Assembly (NCBI RefSeq): GCF_901538265.1
Contig: NZ_LR593886.1
Coordinates: forward strand, 10,065,738-10,129,737
Length of the DNA stretch: 64,000 nt
Direction of reading: 5' to 3'
Source: Gemmata massiliana
GTDB taxonomy: Bacteria; Planctomycetota; Planctomycetia; Gemmatales; Gemmataceae
Shown piece by piece: positions 25,218 through 33,512 of the stretch (position 1 is the first letter of the stretch; every line of letters begins with the position of its first letter). Both the position numbers and the translations under genes were made by a program. The notes under the pieces are model-generated. The model saw nothing but the letters and a program-made list of their open reading frames with translations, was not told the DNA's origin and made no database searches.

Positions 25218-26675
25218 ATGCTCGACGCCCTGACCGTCCCGACGTTTGCCCGCGTCACCGACTACTGCGGCGTGTGGGCCATCGAATCGTCCGCCGGCGC
25301 CGTGCTCTGGTCGCTCGCCCGGCGCACCAACCTGCCGGCCCACGTCGCCGCGGCCACCCCGCCCCAACTGGCCGCGGCCGCCGATTACGAAGTGGCCCGC
25401 GTCGGCCCGCCCGCCAACCCGACTCGCATCGCGATCGTGCCAATCGTCGGGACGCTCATGAAGTCCGTCAGCTCGATGAGCTCGGCCACCTCGACCGTCG
25501 CCACCCGGCGCGCGGTCCGGAAGGCGGCCGCGGACCCGGACATCGGGGCCATCCTGCTCGCGGTGGACAGCCCGGGGGGGACCGTGAGCGGGACCGCGGA
25601 CCTCGCGGCCGACGTGAAGGCCGCCTCGAAGCAGAAGCCCGTGTGGGCGTTCGCCGAGGACTTGTGTGCGTCCGCCGCGTACTGGATCGCGTCCCAGGCC
25701 GACCGCTTGTTCGCCAACACCGCGACCGCGCTGATCGGGTCCATCGGCACGCTCGTCGTCGTGTACGACATGTCCGGCGCGGCTGAGAAGGAAGGGATCA
25801 AGGCTCTCGTGTTCGGCACCGGGCCGATCAAGGGCGCCGGAACCCCCGGCGCGCCGGTCACCGAGGAACAGCAGGCATACTTCCGCGCCCTGGTCGAGGG
25901 CAGCCAAAAGAGCTTCGACGCGGCCGTGCAGAAGTCCCGGTCGCTCACCGACAAGCAACTGGCCGGCGCGAAGACGGGCGGGGTGTTCGGGGCCGCGGAG
26001 GCCCTCGATCGCAAGCTCATCGACGGCGTCCAGTCGTTCGACAAAACGCTCGCGGACCTGAGCGCCGAGGTTCGCCGGCGGAGCGGCTCCGGCAACACAC
26101 GGGCCGAAGCGCCGGTTCCGCGCTCCGTCGCCGTCGCTCCGGTCGTTGAATCGCCCCCGTTTACCCCGGCGGTGTTCGCACCCGCCGCTGGCCCGGTCAC
26201 GTTCGACGCCCGCGCCGGGGCTACCGCACTTCACGAGGCCTGCCATGCGTGTGTTGCCCGGGCGCTCGGGCTCGGGGTGCAAATGCTCGTCGTGCGTGTC
26301 GACGGCTCCGGAACCTGCACCTTGCGTGAGGGATACCAGGCCGCCATGCACCTGGCCGCGATTACGGCTGCCGCCGGCCCAGTGTTCGAACGACTGTTCG
26401 GTCACGCCCCACACGAGTTAATCGCTCAGGACGAGTGGGCCGTGAACTCGTACTCCGCGGGCTACGGGCGGGCAATGCCGTTCGACCCGTACCAGCGCGC
26501 CGAGGAGCTGCTCGGGCGCCCCGATGTCGTCGCCGCGGTGAACCGGGTCGCGCGTGCGGTCCGCATTGGTGTGCCCATGTCCGGCGACCAGATCGAGGCA
26601 CTCATCACTACCAGCGCGCCCGAACCCGCGCCCGCGCGGCGGAAGGCGTTCACCTGGGAATGGGTGCCCGGCTGA
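25218..26675 (+). CDS. S49-family peptidase fused to an HExxH metallopeptidase-like domain
   Basis: 485 residues. Residues ~70-285 match the S49 (SppA, phage protease C) fold: LLAVDSPGGTVSGTADLA, then CASAAYWIASQADRLFAN with likely nucleophile Ser152, SIGTLVVVYD, and VFGTGPIKGAGTP with candidate catalytic Lys205. In phages this family processes the prohead. After a Pro/Val linker, residues ~330-485 form a second domain with ATALHEACHACVARALG: HEACH at 339-343 fits a zinc-binding HExxH helix, with TLREGYQAAMHLAAITAAA and a downstream DEWAVNSYSAG acidic stretch, similar to the layout of M41-like peptidases. Two proteases in one chain is unusual. Confidence 0.8.
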   Translation: MLDALTVPTFARVTDYCGVWAIESSAGAVLWSLARRTNLPAHVAAATPPQLAAAADYEVARVGPPANPTRIAIVPIVGTLMKSVSSMSSATSTVATRRAVRKAAADPDIGAILLAVDSPGGTVSGTADLAADVKAASKQKPVWAFAEDLCASAAYWIASQADRLFANTATALIGSIGTLVVVYDMSGAAEKEGIKALVFGTGPIKGAGTPGAPVTEEQQAYFRALVEGSQKSFDAAVQKSRSLTDKQLAGAKTGGVFGAAEALDRKLIDGVQSFDKTLADLSAEVRRRSGSGNTRAEAPVPRSVAVAPVVESPPFTPAVFAPAAGPVTFDARAGATALHEACHACVARALGLGVQMLVVRVDGSGTCTLREGYQAAMHLAAITAAAGPVFERLFGHAPHELIAQDEWAVNSYSAGYGRAMPFDPYQRAEELLGRPDVVAAVNRVARAVRIGVPMSGDQIEALITTSAPEPAPARRKAFTWEWVPG

Positions 26676-26707
26676 TACCGACCACGAACACCACACACGA
26701 GGACCAC

Positions 26708-27073
26708 ATGATCGACACGACGTTCACGACCGCCAACGGACTGCTCCTCTCGGTGTCGATCACCGACGCGGTCGAAAACACCGCCCGGCGCGACCTCGGG
26801 TTCGTGCTCGCGAACCTGGCCGAGTTGCCCCCGGACCAGTTCGTCACGCGGTTCGAGCGCCAGGTGCGGCGCCGGGATCCGATCAACTTCTTCTCGCTGC
26901 TGTACCTCGGCGTCGAGGCGCAACTGGAAGCGCGGGGCCTCTCCCCGGAGCAGTTCGCGGCCGCGGTCCCGCACACGCACCTGCCCGGCGCGCTGACCGC
27001 GCTCATGCGGGCGATCGCGGCCCGGCACCCCAACAGCGCCCTCGCGAAGGGGCTGGCGCTCGCGACCCGGTAA
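26708..27073 (+). CDS. Small protein before the tail chaperone gene
   Basis: 121 residues from ATG at 26708, preceded by GAGGA. Mixed alpha/beta: LLLSVSITDAVENTARRDLG, then PPDQFVTRFERQVRRRDPIN and a helical C-terminal half. No family recognised. Position between protease and tail chaperone genes suggests a structural or assembly role. Confidence 0.5.
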   Translation: MIDTTFTTANGLLLSVSITDAVENTARRDLGFVLANLAELPPDQFVTRFERQVRRRDPINFFSLLYLGVEAQLEARGLSPEQFAAAVPHTHLPGALTALMRAIAARHPNSALAKGLALATR

Positions 27074-27128
27074 GGACCGGTGCCGCGGGCCGTTTACCAC
27101 CGTCATCAAACCGTTCGGAGGGTACGCA

Positions 27129-27611
27129 GTGAGATCGTTCAAGGACGGCGCCGGCCGCACGTGGGACGTGTCGATCGACGCCTGGCTCATCAAACAGGTC
27201 GAATCCCGGACCGGGTTCAAGATCGGCACCCTGCTCGACAACAACATGGTCGGGTTCGAGGAGCTGGTCAAATCACCGGTGCTCTTCGTGGACGTGCTGT
27301 TCGTCCTGTGCGGCGATCAGGCCGCGAAGTTCCCGGTCACCGAGGAGCAGTTCTTCCGCGGACTCACGGGCGACGCGCTCGAAGCGGCATACGAGGCGTT
27401 CCGCGAGGCATTCATCTCTTTCTGCCCGAGTCACCAGCGGAAGATCCTGCGCGCGGTGACCGAGAAAGCGAAGAGCGCGCAGGATCTGGCAACGGAACGG
27501 GTGCTCCAGAAGATCGAATCGCTCGACCTGCTAACGGAGCCGAGTGCTTCGACCTCGTCGATCTCTGCATCCGAAACGCCGGGATCGCCGGCGTCAGCCC
27601 ACGTGGGCTGA
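27129..27611 (+). CDS. Tail assembly chaperone-like protein (short form)
   Basis: 160 residues from GTG at 27129. The sequence MRSFKDGAGRTWDVSIDAWL followed by LVKSPVLFVDVLFVLCGDQA, and then EEQFFRGLTGDALEAAYEAF, has the general form of planctomycetal phage-like proteins encoded just before tape measure genes. The last ~25 residues (SASTSSISASETPGSPASAH) are low-complexity and coincide with a second open frame that reads as better protein. This is what a lambda G/GT-type chaperone pair looks like: a short form and a frameshifted long form. Confidence 0.6.
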   Translation: MRSFKDGAGRTWDVSIDAWLIKQVESRTGFKIGTLLDNNMVGFEELVKSPVLFVDVLFVLCGDQAAKFPVTEEQFFRGLTGDALEAAYEAFREAFISFCPSHQRKILRAVTEKAKSAQDLATERVLQKIESLDLLTEPSASTSSISASETPGSPASAHVG

Positions 27612-27856
27612 CGCTCCGGGAACTGACCCAGATGGCGGAAGCGCGAATGCAGTTCGACTGGGTGCGCGACGCTTCGCTCGCGTGCCTCGTCATCAACCAC
27701 AACGGGTGGACCAAGAACCCGGTCAGCCCGCTGAAGGTCATCCCGGAGCAGTTCCGCCCGCCCCCACCGCCCCCGCGGAAAAAGAGCGCCGAGGAGATTG
27801 CGGAGGAGAGCCGGTTCGCGTGGGTGGTGCTCGATCGGTGCTTCGGAGGGAAGTAA
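27542..27856 (+). CDS. Out-of-frame extension of the tail chaperone (GT-like)
   Basis: This frame is shifted by -1 relative to the gene at 27129 and stays open to TAA at 27854-27856. From 27542 it reads ECFDLVDLCIRNAGIAG, then LTLRELTQMAEARMQFDW and a Pro-rich, charged end, which looks like genuine protein. No good start codon with a ribosome binding site is found at its beginning; the first ATG in this frame is 27632. It is therefore probably made by a frameshift from the upstream gene, or by late initiation at 27632. The start given is where protein-like sequence begins, not a proven start. Confidence 0.5.
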   Translation, partial: ECFDLVDLCIRNAGIAGVSPRGLTLRELTQMAEARMQFDWVRDASLACLVINHNGWTKNPVSPLKVIPEQFRPPPPPPRKKSAEEIAEESRFAWVVLDRCFGGK

Positions 27857-27857
27857 C

Positions 27858-30080
27858 ATGCCCGGGTTGAGTAGTGGCGGCGGTGGCGGGGCCTCGAACG
27901 TGCGCGCCGGGCGCGCTTACGTCGAGTTGTTCCTCAAGGATCTGGTGACCGGGAAGGCCCTCGACCGGGTGAAGGCCAAGCTCCAGTCGATCGGGAGCGT
28001 GCTCATCAAGTCCGGCGCGGCCGTGGGCGGGATCGGGGCCGGCGTCGTCGCCGCGTTCAAGCCGGCCCTGGACGCGCTGGGCGAGACGGGCCAGCTCGCG
28101 GACCTGGCCGACCTGTTCGGGCTCACCGGCGAAAAGGCGTCCCGGCTGTTCGGGATCATGGGCGCCGGCGGGAGCGACCTGCGCGACGCGCAAGAAGGGT
28201 TGGCCACGTTCAACCAGCGCATCAACGACGCGCTCACCGGTAAGGGCGAAGAGGCGGCCGAGCTGTTCAAGGAACTCGGGATGTCGGCCCAGGAGTTCGC
28301 GGGCCTCGATACCGCCGACCGGTTCTACAAGCTCGTCGGCGCGGTCAAGGCGAGCACCAGCTCGCTCGGGCCGCTGAACCTGCTCATGAAGGCCGTTGGC
28401 GAAGACACCGGTAAGAACCTGGGCGGCGTGCTCCAGCTCACCGCGGCCCAGATGAGCGCGCTGGGGGACGCGTTCCAGTCGTCGAGTGCGGACCTCCAAG
28501 AGTCACGGGACGCGACCCGCGCGCAGGCCCTCGCGGCCGCGTCCCTGGGGAAGGTGTGGCGCGAGATCGGGGTCGCGATCGCTCCGGTCGTGAAGGATCT
28601 GGCCGAGCGCGTGGTCGCGGTCACCAAGCCCGTGGTCGCGTTCGTCCAGAACAACCGGGAGCTGGTCGCCACCATCTTCCGCGTGGCCACCGGGGCCGTC
28701 GCGGTCGGGACCGCGCTCGTCACCCTCGGCACCGTCGTGAGCGGGACCGGGGCCGCGATCGGCCTGCTCGGCTCGGCCATCAGTACGCTCGTCGCGGCCG
28801 CGCCGCTCATCAAGGCCGCGTTCGTCGCGATCAGCTCGATCAGCGCCGGCCCGCTCCTGGCGATCGCCGCGGTGGGCGCCGGCGTGGGCGGGCTGGCGTA
28901 CCAGTTCCGGGACGAGCTCGGCAAGGCCGCACAGTCGGGCGTGGACCAGGTCAAGGGCGTGTTCGACGACCTCGGGAAGGTGTGGGCGACGCTCCGGGGC
29001 TCGTGGGAGGGCGTCGTCGCCGCGGTCCAGGGCGGCGACCTGAAGAAGGCCGCCGAGATCGCGCTCACCACGCTCGAACTCCTGTGGGCGCAGTCCACCG
29101 CGGCCATGACGGAGAAGTGGAACAAGTTCATCGGCCCGCTCTCGGACGGGTGGCACGAGGTGACCGACGGGCTCGGGCGGTTCTTCGACGCGCTGTGGGG
29201 CGGGCTCGTGCGGGGCGCCGAGCTGGTCGCGGGCGCGTTCGACGGGATCGGGAAGCGCGTTACCGAGGGGATCAACTGGGTCCGGGATTCGTTCGCAGCG
29301 CTCCAGCAAGAGTTCGGCGGCGTGGCCACGGCGCTGACGACGCTCGTCGGCCCGGTCGTGGCGCCGTTCGCGGCCGCGGCCGGTTTGATCCGCCAGGTCT
29401 GGGACGGGATGTCGTCGAACATCATGGAGAACCTGATCAACCTGGTGGCGTGGATCGACCGGATGGGCGTGCAGATCAAGGACGCGCTCACCAACGCGTT
29501 CAACTCGGTGTCGGGCCCCGTCCTGGACGCGGCCATCAAGGTCACCAAGATCCTCGACAAGGTGAACCCGACGGACTCGCTCAAGGGGCGCCTGGCCGAG
29601 CTCCAAGGGCTCAAGGACGGGTTAAAAGACGTCTCCAAAGAAGAGACCCAGGCCAAGCTCGAAAAAATCAACGCCGAACGGGATAAGGCGATCGAGGTGC
29701 TCAAGGGTGAGCGCGAGAAGGCGAAGAAGGCGCGCGAGGACGGCCGGGCCGAGGACGAGCGGAACGCGAAGAACGAGGTGGCGCGGATCGGGGGGCGGCT
29801 CGAAGAACTGAACGCCCAGGCCCGCGCGCTACAGGGCATCAAGGGCGCGGCCGCGGCCATCGCCGCCGGGTTCAACGTGCCCCAGCTCCAGGCCGGCGCC
29901 ATGCACGCGGCCAACGTGGCGGGCTCGCAGGGCTCGTTCACCGCGACGGCCGCGGACCAGCGGTTCGGGGGCGGGGGCATCCAGAAAAAGCAGTTGGACA
30001 AGCTCAACGACATCGACCGGGGTATTGCTCAGGTGGTGAAGGCGTCCGAGGCCATCGGGAAGGGGCTGTTACTCAAGTGA
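27858..30080 (+). CDS. Phage tail tape measure-like protein
   Basis: 740 residues from ATG at 27858 with GGAGGG eight bases upstream. N-terminal glycine-rich stretch, then VELFLKDLVTGKALDRVKAK. Hydrophobic segments lie at about 260-360 (LVTLGTVVSGTGAAIGLLGS and similar) and near 430-490. A charged coiled coil is at about 600-680 (KINAERDKAIEVLKGEREKA). This layout, together with its place behind the chaperone pair, is that of tape measure proteins, which set tail length and are ejected into the host envelope. 740 residues would correspond to a tail of about 110 nm if the usual 0.15 nm per residue holds. Confidence 0.8.
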   Translation: MPGLSSGGGGGASNVRAGRAYVELFLKDLVTGKALDRVKAKLQSIGSVLIKSGAAVGGIGAGVVAAFKPALDALGETGQLADLADLFGLTGEKASRLFGIMGAGGSDLRDAQEGLATFNQRINDALTGKGEEAAELFKELGMSAQEFAGLDTADRFYKLVGAVKASTSSLGPLNLLMKAVGEDTGKNLGGVLQLTAAQMSALGDAFQSSSADLQESRDATRAQALAAASLGKVWREIGVAIAPVVKDLAERVVAVTKPVVAFVQNNRELVATIFRVATGAVAVGTALVTLGTVVSGTGAAIGLLGSAISTLVAAAPLIKAAFVAISSISAGPLLAIAAVGAGVGGLAYQFRDELGKAAQSGVDQVKGVFDDLGKVWATLRGSWEGVVAAVQGGDLKKAAEIALTTLELLWAQSTAAMTEKWNKFIGPLSDGWHEVTDGLGRFFDALWGGLVRGAELVAGAFDGIGKRVTEGINWVRDSFAALQQEFGGVATALTTLVGPVVAPFAAAAGLIRQVWDGMSSNIMENLINLVAWIDRMGVQIKDALTNAFNSVSGPVLDAAIKVTKILDKVNPTDSLKGRLAELQGLKDGLKDVSKEETQAKLEKINAERDKAIEVLKGEREKAKKAREDGRAEDERNAKNEVARIGGRLEELNAQARALQGIKGAAAAIAAGFNVPQLQAGAMHAANVAGSQGSFTATAADQRFGGGGIQKKQLDKLNDIDRGIAQVVKASEAIGKGLLLK

Positions 30081-30646
30081 TCAGAACGCCCGTCATCGCC
30101 CTGGTCGAGAACTACTATGCGCTCGCGTGCAAGTGCGCGTACCACTGGGCGCGGAAGCACCCGCACCTGGTCGAGGAGTTCCTTTCGGACGCGGGCGTGG
30201 CACTGTGGGAAGCGGCCCAGAAGTTCGACCCGGCCACGGCCCGCAGCTCGTTCGCGACCTGGGTCCACCGGTCCGTCAACTGGGCGTGCCGCCGGCGCCT
30301 GCAGACCGAACGGCGTACCAACCGCGCGGCGTTTCTGTCTCAGGCGCGGACTGTGGAAGTTGAGGGAGACAAGCTCTCGACCCTCGACCTGGTCACCGAC
30401 CACCGACCGCGCGAAGTCGGTTGGGAGCTCGAAGAGGCCGACGAGGTGCGTGCTCTCATGGATGAAGCCGAATTGTCCGAGCGGTACCGCAACGTGGTAA
30501 CCCGGTTGGTGGGGCGCGGCGAGCCGGTGCGCGCGCTCGCCCAGGAGATGGGCATTACTCGCGCTCGTGTGCACCAGCTCGTCCGGAACGCGGTCGCGAA
30601 GATGAAGGCCGTGGCCGAGGAGCGGGACGGGAGCGCGGTCGCGTGA
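30077..30646 (+). CDS. Second sigma-70-like factor of the element
   Basis: 189 residues from GTG at 30077, overlapping the tape measure stop by GTGA. Region 2-like: YYALACKCAYHWARKHPHLV, DAGVALWEAAQKFDPATARS, SFATWVHRSVNWACRRRLQ. Region 4-like at the end: LSERYRNVVTRLVGRGEPVR, then LAQEMGITRARVHQLVRNAV. Close in form to phage and ECF-like sigma factors. Being last in the late operon, it may feed back on late transcription. Confidence 0.75.
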   Translation: MIRTPVIALVENYYALACKCAYHWARKHPHLVEEFLSDAGVALWEAAQKFDPATARSSFATWVHRSVNWACRRRLQTERRTNRAAFLSQARTVEVEGDKLSTLDLVTDHRPREVGWELEEADEVRALMDEAELSERYRNVVTRLVGRGEPVRALAQEMGITRARVHQLVRNAVAKMKAVAEERDGSAVA

Positions 30647-30668
30647 TGGTGGGTGGTTGTGGCAGGTG

Positions 30669-30700
30669 ACGGGCCGCCCATTGAGGCGGCCCGTGTTCGT
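30669..30700 (+). terminator. Terminator of the late operon
   Basis: ACGGGCCGCC (30669-30678) and GGCGGCCCGT (30685-30694) form a perfect 10-bp stem with a 6-nt loop, followed by GTTCGTTT. It is 22 bases after the sigma gene stop. Confidence 0.65.
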
Positions 30701-30789
30701 TTCGGGCGGGCGTTCGCGCTTGCATTGGGCGTCGGATCGGTCATGCTGTGGCGAATCAAGTCTACGATATCCTGACGAACGAGTCGCCA

Positions 30790-31002
30790 ATGTTCGAGTA
30801 CCGCATGACGGTCGTCAAATTCGGCCTGGGGTTCTTGTCAGCGGAGGCCATCGCCCACAAGTGTGAGGCCCACATGTCCGAGATGGCCGCTGAAGGATGG
30901 AGGCTCGTCCACGCGGATCGGAACTCGTTCGCGATACCGGGCCACTGGTCGTTTATCTGGGAGCGCTCGAATCACGCTCGCGTAACGGCTGAATTCCCGT
31001 GA
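30790..31002 (+). CDS. Small DUF4177-like protein
   Basis: 70 residues from ATG at 30790; a GTG at 30748 in frame would add 14 residues. The order MFEYRMTVVKF, a helix HKCEAHMSEMAAEGWRLVHA, then FIWERS matches the small DUF4177-type fold: a first strand, then a helix ending in GW-L, then a strand ending in R. Function unknown. It follows the late-operon terminator and so is probably a separate unit. Confidence 0.5.
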   Translation: MFEYRMTVVKFGLGFLSAEAIAHKCEAHMSEMAAEGWRLVHADRNSFAIPGHWSFIWERSNHARVTAEFP

Positions 31003-31457
31003 TCCACGAGTTCGGGGCCGTATTCGCTTCCGGGCAGCAAGCGCGCGGGTGCTAGGTCGTCAACCTGGTGCTCGGCAACGAGTGGTGGCGGACAGAAGTG
31101 AAACGACCCGGCTGCGTCCTGAGTAACCGTATGCCCCTTAGTTGCTCAAGCACCACACAGCCGGGTCGACGCTCGAATACCCTCTTGAATCCCCGCGGTC
31201 AACTCGAACCTCTCCCTTGCCGGGCGCTCGAGCCCGTGCTTTAATGCCCGCGGCCGCAAGGCCCGTCCGGTGACAGGGACGTCAGGCTGTTCCCCGTTCC
31301 GCAATGGCCGTAGCCACTGTCATGGGATCAGGCGCGAGTGCCCGGCATCCTGCATCGCCACAACCGCGTCCGTCGGGGCGTTTTCCTCGTGATACGGCTC
31401 CGACCTCTGCCCGACGGCCGGGCACAAGGGCTACCTACCCAGCCGACCTTTCATTTG
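31003..31457. other. Gap of poorly coding DNA
   Basis: No credible gene. Open frames here read as Arg/Pro/Ser-rich shadow sequence without ribosome binding sites. ACCCGGCTG (31105 region) recurs in inverted form as CAGCCGGGT near 31157-31165, so a long-range fold is possible. Confidence 0.4.
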
Positions 31458-31787
31458 TCATCCGGAAACCTTCCTGTTCTTGCAGTACTCTTTCCAATTC
31501 TTCACCACGCAGGCCGCACCGATTCCGACCTGACGGTACCCGCTGCCCGAGATGTCACTTTCGTGACCGAACGCGCGATACTTGTTGGGCTCTTCTATTG
31601 CGACTCCAACAGCCGGAAACGGTCGTGCACCGCCATCCGGGAACAAGCGATCGCTCCTCTGCAGATCCTTCTCCAGATCCACATTTTCGATCACCTCCAA
31701 ATCCCTTGGAAAGTCGGGGTCGATGCGAGGATCCTCTTCCAAGAAAACCGGAGTGTTACCTGAGAGAAGGTCAACGACGTGAAACAT
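31458..31787 (-). CDS. Hypothetical protein, possibly remnant
   Basis: 109 residues from ATG at 31787, acidic in the first two thirds and ending GYRQVGIGAACVVKNWKEYC. Codon choice is mixed and AT-richer than the host genes. Composition is protein-like on this strand only. The ribosome binding site is weak (GAGG 13 bases upstream). No family recognised; it may be a small intact gene or the end of a larger one. Confidence 0.4.
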   Translation of the reverse strand: MFHVVDLLSGNTPVFLEEDPRIDPDFPRDLEVIENVDLEKDLQRSDRLFPDGGARPFPAVGVAIEEPNKYRAFGHESDISGSGYRQVGIGAACVVKNWKEYCKNRKVSG

Positions 31788-32351
31788 GTCCCGAAAACCT
31801 CAACAGTAGAGGGAGCGAATTACTCCCCTTCTACCAATTGAAACGATCCTTGACGCACGTGCCGGTTCAAAAACTTCGACTATGTGCACCCCGGCGTGCA
31901 CCCCAAACAGGCGATGTGTTCGATATGCTTGGAATTGCGGCTTTCGAGCAGACACGGTGTCGGTGAACGAACTCTATGCTGATCGCGAAGCGCGAGGTAA
32001 TCCGCTGGCTCGCCGAGCTCCGGGACCGGAGCAGAGACACGATGCCTGGGGTAACATTAACGAAAGCGAGATAAGAAAGGGCGCCTGGCGCGAATATGCC
32101 CAGCGCGCATTGAGTACGGTCACGAATTGAAAGAAAAGACTGAACCAATAGAGCTTTGGACGACGTAGCGGATTTGGCGCTGGCAAAATTGAGCCGGGTG
32201 AAGGCTTCGTGGGAGTTGCCCTCACCCGGCTGATGTAACTATGCACTCACATCATGCCGCCCGCTTGTAATCTGGGCAACTCAATTCTCACGTCATCAAC
32301 AGGCGCCCCGAGAGGTATGCCCATACAACCGGTACGCGCCAGGAGAACGAC
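31788..32351. other. Gap of poorly coding DNA
   Basis: Several short overlapping frames but none with convincing composition or start. The base composition is lower in GC than the late operon. An inverted pair is present: GCCGGGTGAAGG near 32190-32201 and CTCACCCGGC near 32220-32230 (CCGGGTGA/TCACCCGG), possibly a terminator. Confidence 0.35.
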
Positions 32352-32564
32352 ATGGCTAGCACACGCGAGTACAAGCCGGGTGAACAGGTGCCCTGTTCCG
32401 GAATCTACCGAGTAACGCACGACACTCGACACACCCAGCCGCACGAGGTGACCTGCGTTAAGGGTGAGCCGTTTCCACCCTGCAATCACTGCGGGGTAAG
32501 GCCGCGGTTCCTTTTAGCGCGAGCCGCAAGCCACATTGGGAATCACAATCACTTCAAGAGGTGA
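32352..32564 (+). CDS. Small Cys/His-rich conserved protein
   Basis: 70 residues. The pattern YKPGEQVPCSGIYRVTHD, H--PHEVTCVKGEPFPPC, CNHCGVRPRF, and a late His resembles a small family seen in diverse bacteria with a P-SGIYRV start and a PPC--CG pair, probably a metal-binding ribbon. Function unknown. The ATG at 32352 follows AGGAGAACGAC, a good ribosome binding site. It stands alone in otherwise poorly coding DNA. Confidence 0.65.
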   Translation: MASTREYKPGEQVPCSGIYRVTHDTRHTQPHEVTCVKGEPFPPCNHCGVRPRFLLARAASHIGNHNHFKR

Positions 32565-33086
32565 CAGGCCTCCGGCAGCAGCGCCGAAATGTTGGCGCCG
32601 CTGCTTATTTTCATCAGGTCGTAATGATACGATTCCAAATCGATACTTCTGTCTTACATCCAAACGTCGCCATTAATGGATTCCACCGCGGCAGATCCCT
32701 TCAGCTGCTGCGGATGGCCGTTATCAACGGTGTCGTTTTTGTTTTCTCGATGTTGAAATACTGCAAAAAGTTAGACACGTGTGACTCCCATAAGAATGGA
32801 GCCACAGGTTACCGCGCTGATGCGCTTCGTTCCAGCGCCGTGACCAACACTATCGCTCACCACAGTACCAGCCAGGTACTTCCCAAAAACTAATGAGTCA
32901 AAGTCGCACCGCTTACCGCGAACCTTCTTTGCCCCTTGGCTTGTCTGGTGTAAAAAGAGCGAGAAGCCGTGTCCCGACTTCTTCACTGCGACTTTTGGTT
33001 TTGGTGGTAGTCTCGACTCGTCGGGTATAGTGTCACGATAAACTGTTCGGAGAAATGGTTAAGAATGGCTCGAAAATAAGCATTAC
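32565..33086. other. Gap between the last element gene and tRNA-Arg
   Basis: No gene found. AT-richer than the surroundings. It would contain the right end of the element and the promoter of the tRNA. Two short shadow frames (32561-32893 plus, 32771-32986 minus) have no start signal. Confidence 0.4.
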
Positions 33087-33160
33087 GCACCCGTAGCTCA
33101 ACTGGATAGAGCACCCGCCTTCTAAGCGGGTGGTTGTGGGTTCAAGTCCCGCCGGGTGTA
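33087..33160 (+). tRNA. tRNA-Arg (anticodon TCT)
   Basis: A 74-base cloverleaf. Acceptor stem GCACCCG with CGGGTGT (first pair G-U), D arm GCTC...GAGC, anticodon stem CCCGC/GCGGG with loop CTTCTAA giving anticodon TCT (reads AGA), T arm GTGGG-TTCAAGT-CCCGC, discriminator A. The 3' CCA is not encoded (CTG follows). tRNA-Arg genes are common integration sites, which makes this a candidate edge of the element. Confidence 0.92.
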
Positions 33161-33512
33161 CTGACTGAAAGACCTGATTTCCAAGCACTTCAACCCGCCT
33201 ATCTTCATTGCCGATCGGCCCCTGATCCGGGTAGTTTTGTGGTACCGTACTCCAAAAACCTGGAGTTGTTACGGAGCGCCCGCACAACCCAATCCCGAAA
33301 CACCTCCACCATAAAGCGAGCAACCAGGCGCGCATTCGCGTGGCCAGGAAAGACATCTACCTCAACCCCTAGTCAAGGAGTACGACTGCTCGTCCTGCGA
33401 TATGGGAGCACGCCCGACCGCGAGCGCGACAATCCGGCGCGCGTCTCGTTAGGTGTACTTGCGATCGCCGTCAGGTAATATCGGAACGGTTCACATCTCC
33501 GGAGTACGTCTC
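33161..33512. other. Gap between tRNA-Arg and HEAT-repeat gene
   Basis: No gene is supported. The minus-strand frame across the tRNA is a known artefact type. A ribosome binding site (CGGAG, 33499-33503) for the next gene lies at its right end. Confidence 0.45.

Larger units (their letters stand above)
14410..33086 (+). mobile_element. Integrated phage-like element between the HNH-like gene and tRNA-Arg
   Basis: About 18.7 kb of accessory DNA bounded by a large serine recombinase at its left edge and a tRNA-Arg gene at its right. Inside are a repressor with operator repeats, several tiny proteins, two sigma factors, a primase-helicase fusion, an origin-like repeat cluster, and a late phage operon with peptidase, tail chaperone and tape measure genes. 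Terminase, portal and capsid genes are not seen, so it could be a decayed prophage or a satellite. Boundaries are inferred from gene content; I could not find a duplicated attachment core, and serine integrases need only a very short one. Confidence 0.6.

Noticed and set aside
27440..27600. A canonical slippery heptamer for the tail chaperone frameshift
   Set aside because: I checked codon-aligned positions and found none of the X-XXY-YYZ form, so the frameshift is proposed without a defined site.
14400..33170. Duplicated attachment site flanking the element
   Set aside because: Comparison by eye of the sequence around 14410-14440 with that around the tRNA-Arg gene showed no convincing shared core.
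33033..33356. Minus-strand open frame of 107 residues containing PAGLEPTTTRLEGGCSIQLS
   Set aside because: It is the antisense of the tRNA-Arg gene, a classic spurious prediction.
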